From the NCBI RefSeq assembly GCF_021401345.1, contig NZ_JACBGE010000030.1, positions 1 through 50,116 of the forward strand: a stretch of DNA of 50,116 nt. Direction: 5' to 3'. Origin of the DNA: Hydrogenophaga sp. NFH-34. GTDB taxonomy: Bacteria; Pseudomonadota; Gammaproteobacteria; Burkholderiales; Burkholderiaceae_C. The translations under genes were made by a program, and so were the position numbers. This document shows positions 43,868-50,116 of the stretch, piece by piece. The notes below the pieces were generated by a model. It saw nothing but the letters and a program-made list of their open reading frames with translations, had not been told where the DNA came from and did not search any database. Every line of letters begins with the position of its first letter. Position 1 is the stretch's first letter.

Positions 43868-44377
43868 TCAGGCCTCTTTGGCCTGGGCGAGCAGCGTGTC
43901 AGCGTCGCTGACTTCAAACTGCCCCGGTCCTTCGACATTCAGGGTGCGCACCACACCATCCTTGACGAGCATGGAATACCGGTTGCTACGAAGCCCGAGG
44001 CCGCGAGCTGTCAGATCCAGCGTCAGGCCCGTCGCCTGCGCAAATGCCGCACTGCCGTCGGCCAGCATCCGGACCTTGCTCCCGGTCTTCTGATCACGCG
44101 CCCATGCGCCCATCACAAAGGCGTCGTTGACGCTCAGACACCAGATCTCGTCGACACCCGCGGCCTTGAGCTCGTCGTAACGCTCAACATAACCCGGCAC
44201 ATGCTTGGCCGAACACGTCGGCGTGAAAGCGCCCGGCACCGCGAACAGCGCAATGGTCTTGCCCGCGCTGGCCTGGGCGGTGTCCACCGGATTCGGGCCG
44301 ATGCTGCATCCGTTGCCCTCGACCTCGCTGAACTCCATCAGTGTCATGGCGGGAATCTTGTCGCCAACCTGAATCAT
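43868..44377 (-). CDS. Peroxiredoxin (Prx5/AhpE-like)
   Basis: A 169-residue thiol peroxidase with the Prx5 motif PGAFTPTCS; the peroxidatic cysteine is at residue 55. No second conserved Cys in AhpC position; C80 in EIWCLSVND is a possible partner. GAGGAGA stands before the ATG. It lies downstream of rpsQ on the same strand behind a strong terminator, and I see no obvious promoter of its own. Confidence 0.92.
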   Translation of the reverse strand: MIQVGDKIPAMTLMEFSEVEGNGCSIGPNPVDTAQASAGKTIALFAVPGAFTPTCSAKHVPGYVERYDELKAAGVDEIWCLSVNDAFVMGAWARDQKTGSKVRMLADGSAAFAQATGLTLDLTARGLGLRSNRYSMLVKDGVVRTLNVEGPGQFEVSDADTLLAQAKEA

Positions 44378-44440
44378 GAAAATCTCCTCATCACTGTGAC
44401 TGGGCCTTCGCCCGGGGTGGGCCGCCGGGACCCGGAAATG

Positions 44441-44471
44441 AAAAAAGCGACCGAGATTCTCGGTCGCTTTT
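44441..44471 (-). terminator. Rho-independent terminator of the S10 operon
   Basis: AAAAGCGACCGAGA is followed by its complement after one base, giving a 14-bp arm palindrome (the centre forms the loop). On the minus strand it ends in six T residues, 30 bp behind the rpsQ stop codon. On the plus strand only four T follow, so it acts mainly for the ribosomal operon. Confidence 0.85.
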
Positions 44472-44503
44472 CGGCAGTCTGCTGGCCCGGGGGCCGAACA
44501 GGC

Positions 44504-44773
44504 TTACACCAGCGCAGCCTTTTGGACCAGGCGGGTAGCCACCCAGTTCTTGGTCTTGGACAGCGGACGGCTTTCGGTGATCTCGATCAGGTCACCCATC
44601 TTGTAGTCACCGTTTTCGTCATGAGCGTGGTACTTGCTCGACTTGATCACGATCTTGTCATAGATGGGGTGCTTGACGCGGCGCTCAACCAGCACGGTCA
44701 CGGTCTTGGCACGCTTGTCGCTCACCACCTTGCCAACCAGGGTGCGCTTGAGGGATGTTTTGGCTTCCGTCAT
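44504..44773 (-). CDS. rpsQ: 30S ribosomal protein S17
   Basis: An 89-residue S17 with the family's KTVTVLVERRVKHPIYDKI and GDLIEITESRPLSKTKNW segments. It binds 16S rRNA early in 30S assembly. Last gene of the S10 operon here, 11 bp behind rpmC; the spc operon (rplN onward) does not follow directly, unlike in E. coli, where it begins soon after rpsQ. Confidence 0.98.
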   Translation of the reverse strand: MTEAKTSLKRTLVGKVVSDKRAKTVTVLVERRVKHPIYDKIVIKSSKYHAHDENGDYKMGDLIEITESRPLSKTKNWVATRLVQKAALV

Positions 44774-44784
44774 TTCGTCACTCC

Positions 44785-44982
44785 TTACTTGGCGGCGCGT
44801 TGCTTCTCGGCCAGAACGGTCTTGGCACGAGCGATGGCGCGGCGGGTGTCGCCCAGCGTGGCGGTGTTGTTCAACTGTTGCGTGGCCTTCTGCATGCGCA
44901 GGCCGAAATGGGCCTTTTGCAGCGATTTCACTTCGGCCTCCAGGCCGGCCACATCCTTCTGGCGCAGTTCAGTAGCTTTCAT
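44785..44982 (-). CDS. rpmC: 50S ribosomal protein L29
   Basis: A 65-residue L29 (MKATELRQKDVAGLEAEV..., FGLRMQKATQQL). The ATG at 44982 has AGGAGA upstream; a TTG directly before it in frame would add one residue but is less well spaced. L29 sits at the peptide exit tunnel. Confidence 0.97.
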   Translation of the reverse strand: MKATELRQKDVAGLEAEVKSLQKAHFGLRMQKATQQLNNTATLGDTRRAIARAKTVLAEKQRAAK

Positions 44983-44997
44983 CAATGTTCTCCTGAA

Positions 44998-45414
44998 TCA
45001 CTGACCCAGCATGCGCGCCACGAAGGTGGTGCGCAGGGGAAGTTTGGCCGCAGCCAAGGCGAAGGCTTCGCGAGCAAGTTGCTCGGGCACGCCAACGATT
45101 TCGTACAGCACCTTGCCTGGCTGGATTTCAGCCACGTAGTACTCCACACCACCCTTGCCGTTACCCATACGGACTTCGGCGGGCTTCTTCGAGATCGGCT
45201 TGTCGGGGAACACGCGGATCCAGATGCGGCCACCACGCTTGACGTGGCGGGAAATCGCACGACGAGCGGCTTCGATCTGACGGGCCGTCAGACGGCCGCG
45301 GTCGGTGGACTTCAGGCCGAAGTCACCGAACGCCACGGTCGCGCCACTGGTGGCGACGCCCGTGTTGCGGCCCTTTTGCTCTTTACGATATTTGCGACGA
45401 GCAGGTTGCAGCAT
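44998..45414 (-). CDS. rplP: 50S ribosomal protein L16
   Basis: A 138-residue L16 beginning LQPARRKYRKEQKGRN, with GRIWIRVFPDKPISKKPAEVRMG in the middle. L16 helps arrange the A site and organises 23S rRNA. GGAG precedes the ATG, two bases after the rpsC stop codon. Confidence 0.98.
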   Translation of the reverse strand: MLQPARRKYRKEQKGRNTGVATSGATVAFGDFGLKSTDRGRLTARQIEAARRAISRHVKRGGRIWIRVFPDKPISKKPAEVRMGNGKGGVEYYVAEIQPGKVLYEIVGVPEQLAREAFALAAAKLPLRTTFVARMLGQ

Positions 45415-45416
45415 GT

Positions 45417-46283
45417 TTATTCTCCTTTGCCGTCCGCAGGTGCCCCTGCGGGTGCGTCTTTGCGAACGCGCTTAACGGCGGGTTTGTCGATCGCCTCGGC
45501 AGGCTTGTCGCTGCCATCTGCCGGCGCAGCGTTGCCGCCACGGCGCACAGCGGCACGGGCGGCCGGGCCAGCCGGACGCTCGCGGCGCGGGCCGCGCGGA
45601 CGGCGCTCTTCGCCTTCGGGGCGCGGCGTGCTGTCGAGCGAAGGCGCGTCGTTGCGGCCCAGGGTGTCACCCTTGTAGACCCACACCTTCACGCCGATGA
45701 TGCCGTAGGTGGTCTTGGCTTCGGAGGTACCGTAATCGATGTCGGCGCGCAGGGTGTGCAGCGGCACACGACCTTCACGATACCACTCGGTACGGGCGAT
45801 TTCGATGCCGTTCAGACGACCAGAAGACATGATCTTGATGCCCTGGGCGCCCAGACGCATGGCGTTCTGCATGGCGCGCTTCATGGCGCGGCGGAACATG
45901 ATGCGCTTTTCGAGCTGCTGGGTGATCGAGTCGGCGATCAGCTTGGCATCGATTTCGGGCTTGCGCACTTCTTCGATGTTGACGGCAACCGGCACGCCGA
46001 GCTTGACGGCCAGATCCTTCTTCAGCTTCTCGATGTCCTCGCCCTTCTTGCCGATCACCACACCCGGACGGGCCGAGTAGATGGTGATGCGGGCGTTTTT
46101 GGCCGGACGCTCGATCACGACGCGCGAAACGGCGGCGTTCTTGAGCTTTTCCTTGAGGTACTCGCGCACCTTGATATCTTCGGCCAGCATGCCGGCGAAG
46201 TCACGGTTGTTGGCATACCAACGGCTGGCCCAGTTGCGGGAAACAGCCAGGCGGAAGCCGGTCGGGTTGATTTTCTGTCCCAT
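45417..46283 (-). CDS. rpsC: 30S ribosomal protein S3 with long C-terminal extension
   Basis: A 288-residue S3; the KH-domain core (GVVIGKKGEDIEKLKKDL near residue 75) and the C-terminal domain end at about residue 215 (GVKVWVYKGD). A further 70 residues rich in Pro, Arg, Ala and Lys follow. Extensions like this are seen in Comamonadaceae and other betaproteobacteria; E. coli S3 has 233 residues. S3 forms part of the mRNA entry site. Confidence 0.97.
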   Translation of the reverse strand: MGQKINPTGFRLAVSRNWASRWYANNRDFAGMLAEDIKVREYLKEKLKNAAVSRVVIERPAKNARITIYSARPGVVIGKKGEDIEKLKKDLAVKLGVPVAVNIEEVRKPEIDAKLIADSITQQLEKRIMFRRAMKRAMQNAMRLGAQGIKIMSSGRLNGIEIARTEWYREGRVPLHTLRADIDYGTSEAKTTYGIIGVKVWVYKGDTLGRNDAPSLDSTPRPEGEERRPRGPRRERPAGPAARAAVRRGGNAAPADGSDKPAEAIDKPAVKRVRKDAPAGAPADGKGE

Positions 46284-46298
46284 GTTCCAGTGACCTCT

Positions 46299-46634
46299 TC
46301 AGTTGCCGACCGTCACGTAGATGTGACACGTGGGTTTGCTGATGCGGTTGCCGCGGCCCTTGGCGCGGGCCGTGAAACGCTTGAGCGTGGTGCCTTGCTC
46401 GACGTAGATGGTCTTGACCTTCAGTTCGTCGATGTCAGCGCCGTCGTTGTGCTCGGCGTTGGCGATGGCCGACTCGAGCGCCTTCTTGACGATGCCAGCG
46501 GCCTTCTTCTGCGTGAAGGCCAGGATGTTCAGAGCCTGGTCGACCTTCTTGCCACGAATCAGGTCGGCCACCAGACGGCCCTTGTCCACCGACAGGCGCA
46601 CGCCGCGGACGACACAGCGGGTTTCAGTAGTCAT
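46299..46634 (-). CDS. rplV: 50S ribosomal protein L22
   Basis: A 111-residue L22 (VRLSVDKGRLVADLIRGKKVDQALNIL, then the long beta-hairpin ending GRGNRISKPTCHIYVTV). It lines the exit tunnel, where macrolide resistance mutations arise in other species. 11 bp behind rpsS. Confidence 0.98.
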   Translation of the reverse strand: MTTETRCVVRGVRLSVDKGRLVADLIRGKKVDQALNILAFTQKKAAGIVKKALESAIANAEHNDGADIDELKVKTIYVEQGTTLKRFTARAKGRGNRISKPTCHIYVTVGN

Positions 46635-46645
46635 GATGGTGATCC

Positions 46646-46921
46646 TTACTTCTTGGCTTTCTTGTCGCCCGGATGGCCCTTGAAGGTGCGCGTCAGGGAG
46701 AACTCGCCGAGCTTGTGACCGACCATCTGGTCGGTGATGTAGACCGGCACGTGCTGCTTGCCGTTGTGCACGGCAATCGTCAGACCGATGAACTCGGGCA
46801 GGATCATGGAGCGGCGCGACCAGGTCTTGACCGGCTTCTTGTCCTTGGTGGACACGGCCTTTTCGACCTTGGCCAGCAGGTGGTGGTCAACGAAGGGACC
46901 TTTTTTGAGAGAACGAGTCAT
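46646..46921 (-). CDS. rpsS: 30S ribosomal protein S19
   Basis: A 91-residue S19 (TRSLKKGPFVDHHLLAKVEK, TWSRRSMILPEFIGLTIAVHNGK). It binds the head of the 30S subunit near the A-site tRNA. Twelve bases behind rplB. Confidence 0.98.
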   Translation of the reverse strand: MTRSLKKGPFVDHHLLAKVEKAVSTKDKKPVKTWSRRSMILPEFIGLTIAVHNGKQHVPVYITDQMVGHKLGEFSLTRTFKGHPGDKKAKK

Positions 46922-46933
46922 TTCGTCAACCCC

Positions 46934-47758
46934 TTACTTCTTGCGACGCGAGACGATCATCGACTGCGTGCGGCGGTTGTTGCGGGTGCGGTAGCCCTTG
47001 GTCAGGTTGCCCCACGGATCCACCGGAGCGCGGCCTTCGCCGGTCTTGCCTTCACCACCACCGTGCGGGTGGTCGATCGGGTTCATGGCGGTACCACGAA
47101 CCGTCGGGCGAATGCCCATGTGGCGCTTCACGCCGGCCTTGCCGATCTGGCGCAGGCTGTGCTCGGTGTTGGAAACTTCACCGATGGTGGCGCGGCAGTC
47201 CACGTGGATCTTGCGCACTTCGCCCGAACGCATACGGACCTGGGCGTAGATGCCTTCGCGGGCCAGCAGCACGGCAGAGGCACCGGCCGAACGCGCGATC
47301 TGCGCACCCTTGCCGACTTGCAGCTCGATGCAATGGATCGTCGAACCCACAGGGATGTTGCGGATCGGCAGGGTGTTGCCCACGCGAATGGGCGACTCAG
47401 CGCCAGACAGCAGCGTGGCACCGACTTCAACGCCGCGCGGGGCGATGATGTAGCGGCGCTCGCCATCGGCATAACACAGCAGCGCAATGTGCGCCGTGCG
47501 GTTCGGGTCGTACTCGATGCGTTCGACCTTGGCCGGGATGTTGTCCTTGTTGCGACGGAAGTCCACCACACGGTAATGGTGCTTGGCACCACCACCCTTG
47601 TGGCGCACCGTGATGTGGCCGTTGTTGTTGCGGCCAGACTTCTGGTGCTGGGGTTCCAGCAGCGGCGCAAAACCGTCGCCCTTGTGCAGGTGGTCGCGCG
47701 TGACCTTCACCATGCCGCGACGGCCTGGCGAAGTTGGTTTCATCTTGATGACTGCCAT
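46934..47758 (-). CDS. rplB: 50S ribosomal protein L2
   Basis: A 274-residue L2 with the conserved KPTSPGRRGMVKV start and the MNPIDHPHGGGEGKTGEGR loop near the C-terminus. The histidine of that loop is important for peptidyl-transferase centre assembly. It lies two bases behind rplW. Confidence 0.98.
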   Translation of the reverse strand: MAVIKMKPTSPGRRGMVKVTRDHLHKGDGFAPLLEPQHQKSGRNNNGHITVRHKGGGAKHHYRVVDFRRNKDNIPAKVERIEYDPNRTAHIALLCYADGERRYIIAPRGVEVGATLLSGAESPIRVGNTLPIRNIPVGSTIHCIELQVGKGAQIARSAGASAVLLAREGIYAQVRMRSGEVRKIHVDCRATIGEVSNTEHSLRQIGKAGVKRHMGIRPTVRGTAMNPIDHPHGGGEGKTGEGRAPVDPWGNLTKGYRTRNNRRTQSMIVSRRKK

Positions 47759-47760
47759 GA

Positions 47761-48075
47761 TCAGACGGCCTCCCCACCGAAGTTCAGCTCTTGACCCTCA
47801 GCCAGCGTCACATACGCCTTGCGCACGTGATCACGGCGGCCCACGGTCTTGCCGAAGCGCTTGGTCTTGCCCTTTTGGTTGAGCACGGAAACGCCTTTGA
47901 CCTGGACCTTGAACAGCAGTTCGACGGCGGCCTTGATCTCGGGCTTGGTAGCGTCCTGCAGCACCTTGAACAGCACGGCATTGGACTTTTCGGCAGCCTG
48001 CGTGGCCTTCTCGGACACGATCGGTGCCACGAGGACCTGCATCAGGCGACCTTCATCGAATTGGGCGGCGCTCAT
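47761..48075 (-). CDS. rplW: 50S ribosomal protein L23
   Basis: A 104-residue L23 (LMQVLVAPIVSEKATQAAE, EIKAAVELLFKVQVKGVSV). It docks trigger factor and the signal recognition particle at the tunnel exit. Its ATG overlaps the rplD stop codon (ATGA). Confidence 0.98.
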   Translation of the reverse strand: MSAAQFDEGRLMQVLVAPIVSEKATQAAEKSNAVLFKVLQDATKPEIKAAVELLFKVQVKGVSVLNQKGKTKRFGKTVGRRDHVRKAYVTLAEGQELNFGGEAV

Positions 48076-48692
48076 GCGAACATCTCCTTGAGCTGGTCGA
48101 TGGCACCCTTGGTGACGATCACCTTCTTGAAGTGCACCAGCGACACCGGATCGGCGTAACGGGGCTCGACCACCAGCACATTGGGCAGGTTGCGCGAGGC
48201 CAGGTACAGGTTCTCGTCGACTTCCTCAGAGATGACCAGAACGTGGTTCAGGTTCATGGCCTTGAACTTGGCGGCGAGCGGCTTGGTCTTGGGCGAATCG
48301 ACCTTGATCGAGTCCACCACGGCCAGGCGGCCTTCACGAGCCAGTTGCGAGAAGATGGAGGCCATGCCGGCGCGGTACATCTTCTTGTTCAGCTTCTGGG
48401 TGAAGTTTTCGTCCGGGCTGTTCGGGAAGATACGACCGCCCCCACGCCACAGCGGGGAAGACGTCATACCAGCACGAGCGTTGCCGGTGCCCTTTTGCTT
48501 GAACGGCTTCTTGGTCGAGTGCTTGACCATTTCCCGGTCTTTTTGCGCACGCGTACCTTGACGGGCATTGGCCTTGTAGGCCACCACCAGCTGGTGGATC
48601 AGCGATTCGTTGTAGTCACGACCGAACACGGTCTCAGGCACGTCCAGCTTGGACGCGGCTTGACCCTGGTCGTTCAGGAGTTCGACTTGCAT
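48072..48692 (-). CDS. rplD: 50S ribosomal protein L4
   Basis: A 206-residue L4 (MQVELLNDQGQ..., HSTKKPFKQKGTGNARAG). The ATG at 48692 has GAGGAG before it; an in-frame TTG one codon upstream is less likely. In E. coli L4 represses its own operon by binding the mRNA leader; whether that applies here cannot be seen. Confidence 0.97.
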   Translation of the reverse strand: MQVELLNDQGQAASKLDVPETVFGRDYNESLIHQLVVAYKANARQGTRAQKDREMVKHSTKKPFKQKGTGNARAGMTSSPLWRGGGRIFPNSPDENFTQKLNKKMYRAGMASIFSQLAREGRLAVVDSIKVDSPKTKPLAAKFKAMNLNHVLVISEEVDENLYLASRNLPNVLVVEPRYADPVSLVHFKKVIVTKGAIDQLKEMFA

Positions 48693-48703
48693 CAATGGGC
48701 TCC

Positions 48704-49366
48704 TCAGGCTTGCTTGGCCTTGACGGCAGGGCGAACGGTCACGAAACCGCCCTTGGAACCGGGGATGGCGCCTTTGATCAGCAGCAGCTGACGGGCTTCA
48801 TCCACGCGGAACAGGTCCAGGTTCTGGATGGTCTTGGTCTCATCGCCCATGTGACCGGTCATCTTCTTGCCCGGGAACACGCGGCCCGGATCCTGGGCCA
48901 TGGAGATGGAGCCCGGCACGTTGTGCGAACGGCTGTTACCGTGCGACGCGCGCTGCGAGCTGAAGTTGTGACGCTTGATGGTGCCAGCGTAGCCCTTACC
49001 GATCGAGGTGCCTTGCACGTCGACCTTCTGGCCCGCAGCGAACACGGCATTGGCTGCCACGGTGGTGCCCGGCTGGTACTGGGCGGCCACTTCGGCGGTC
49101 ACGCGGAATTCCTTGATGACTTCACCCGCTTCGACACCGGCCTTGGCCAGATGGCCCGCTTCGGGCTTGGTGACGCGGGAGGCGCGACGCTGGCCGAAAG
49201 TGACCTGCAGCGCATCGTAGCCGTCGTTGGCTTCGGTTTTGACTTGTGTCACACGGTTGTTCGACACATCCACCACCGTGACAGGCACTGCGTCCCCGTC
49301 ATCGGTGAACAGACGCATCATGCCCACCTTGCGACCCAACAACCCGAGGGAGTTGCTAAGACTCAT
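48704..49366 (-). CDS. rplC: 50S ribosomal protein L3
   Basis: A 220-residue L3; the ATG at 49366 has GGAG before it, and the open frame upstream of it is not coding. Conserved parts are LGRKVGMMRLFTDDGDAVPVTVVD and HGNSRSHNVPGS. First gene of the main S10 operon, with its own promoter in the 211-bp gap behind rpsJ. Confidence 0.97.
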   Translation of the reverse strand: MSLSNSLGLLGRKVGMMRLFTDDGDAVPVTVVDVSNNRVTQVKTEANDGYDALQVTFGQRRASRVTKPEAGHLAKAGVEAGEVIKEFRVTAEVAAQYQPGTTVAANAVFAAGQKVDVQGTSIGKGYAGTIKRHNFSSQRASHGNSRSHNVPGSISMAQDPGRVFPGKKMTGHMGDETKTIQNLDLFRVDEARQLLLIKGAIPGSKGGFVTVRPAVKAKQA

Positions 49367-49484
49367 TGTTTTCTCCGTTCCCGACTTCAATTGGCCGGGG
49401 CTGATGTTGGCCTGGCCAGCCCAAAGGCTTCCAGGTCGGGGTCGACACATCGCGTTCTCAACGAACCCGCCGCATCGGCATGCG

Positions 49485-49509
49485 AAAAATCCGGCCCAAA
49501 GACCGGAAA
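49485..49509 (-). terminator. Hairpin with T-run between rpsJ and rplC
   Basis: On the minus strand TCCGG and CCGGA enclose a loop of TCTTTGGG and are followed by TTTTT. It is positioned at the expected start of the rplC transcript. It may stop read-through from tuf-rpsJ or act as a 5' leader hairpin or attenuator for the ribosomal operon. Confidence 0.5.
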
Positions 49510-49516
49510 GCCCGCC

Positions 49517-49545
49517 AGTATAACCAGTGGGCTTTTTTTGTGCAA
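49517..49545 (-). promoter_or_regulatory. Sigma70 promoter of the rplC operon
   Basis: On the minus strand TTGCAC (49545-49540), a 17-bp spacer with seven A residues, and TATACT (49522-49517) lie about 150 bp before the rplC start codon. The predicted start point is near 49510. Partly complementary GCCCAC/GGCGGGC flanks make the region look like a hairpin too. Confidence 0.7.
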
Positions 49546-49577
49546 GGCCCGGCCGTCGCCGGTCAGGCCACCCAGTG

Positions 49578-49892
49578 TTACTGGAGCTTGATTTCGACGT
49601 CGACGCCGGCCGGCAGATCCAGCTTCATCAGAGCGTCGACCGTCTTGTCGGTCGGGTCGACGATGTCCATCAGACGCTGGTGCGTGCGGATTTCGAGCTG
49701 ATCGCGGCTGGTCTTGTTGACGTGCGGCGAACGCAGGATGTCGAAACGCTTCATGCGGGTCGGCAGGGGCACCGGACCCTTGACGATCGCACCGGTACGC
49801 TTGGCGGTGTCGACAATTTCGGCAGCGGACGTGTCGATCAGCTTGTAATCGAACGCTTTCAGGCGGATGCGGATCTTTTGCTTGGTGGACAT
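49578..49892 (-). CDS. rpsJ: 30S ribosomal protein S10
   Basis: A 104-residue S10 (QKIRIRLKAFDYKLIDTSAAEIVDTAK, GPVPLPTRMKRFDILRSPHV). It lies nine bases behind tuf and is cut off from rplC by a 211-bp gap, so it probably belongs to the tuf transcript. S10 is also NusE, a transcription antitermination factor. Confidence 0.98.
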   Translation of the reverse strand: MSTKQKIRIRLKAFDYKLIDTSAAEIVDTAKRTGAIVKGPVPLPTRMKRFDILRSPHVNKTSRDQLEIRTHQRLMDIVDPTDKTVDALMKLDLPAGVDVEIKLQ

Positions 49893-49901
49893 GGTTGTTC
49901 C

Positions 49902-50116
<215 letters not shown>

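Overview
The window is most of a Tn4371-family integrative and conjugative element (ICE) joined at its right end to the chromosome of a betaproteobacterium, most likely a member of the Comamonadaceae (Burkholderiales). The element has the usual backbone order of this family: DUF932 and ParB-like genes, DUF736, an XRE regulator, DUF2958, DUF2285, repA, parA, traF, a DUF3363 relaxase, a cargo block, eexN, traG, trbBCDEJLFGI and DUF2274. The host assignment rests on the ribosomal protein sequences and on the cytochrome c', cytochrome b and peroxiredoxin neighbourhood. No integrase gene is present, so the left end of the element lies outside the window.

Layout. 1-3.4 kb: two lower-GC, left-pointing cargo genes, a zinc-hook AAA ATPase cut off at its 3' end and a RES-domain protein. 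4-12.9 kb: replication/maintenance backbone on the plus strand, interrupted by two left-pointing cargo genes (an unknown 222-aa protein and a SIR2-like DUF4917 protein) lying among GC-rich dispersed repeats and palindromes. 13-19 kb: AlpA-like regulator, RepA with three iterons behind it, ParA and partner, DUF2840, TraF and relaxase, with a candidate oriT just before the relaxase. 19.2-26.2 kb: a complete RND efflux system (outer membrane factor and a small lipoprotein on one strand; TetR, adaptor, pump and an SMR exporter on the other) around a palindromic operator. 26.3-39.9 kb: LysR, entry-exclusion lipoprotein, coupling protein and the mating-pair formation operon, whose genes mostly overlap by ATGA. 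40.1-41.8 kb: a phospholipase-D-like cargo gene, then an 8-bp TTTTTCAT motif at 41966-41973 that I take as the right attachment site.

From about 41.97 kb the sequence is chromosomal: cytochrome c', a membrane cytochrome b, a GNAT acetyltransferase, a peroxiredoxin and then, on the minus strand, the S10 ribosomal operon (rpsJ, rplC, rplD, rplW, rplB, rpsS, rplV, rpsC, rplP, rpmC, rpsQ) preceded by the 3' end of tuf.

How the parts work together: RepA, ParA and ParB would stabilise the excised circle. Relaxase, TraG and the Trb proteins transfer it, and EexN limits re-entry. The efflux block probably gives the host tolerance to toxic compounds. Four isolated accessory genes (Zn-hook ATPase, RES, DUF4917, PLD) have domains typical of anti-phage or toxin systems and are the best candidates for undescribed biology. 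Their functions are inferred from domain signatures only.
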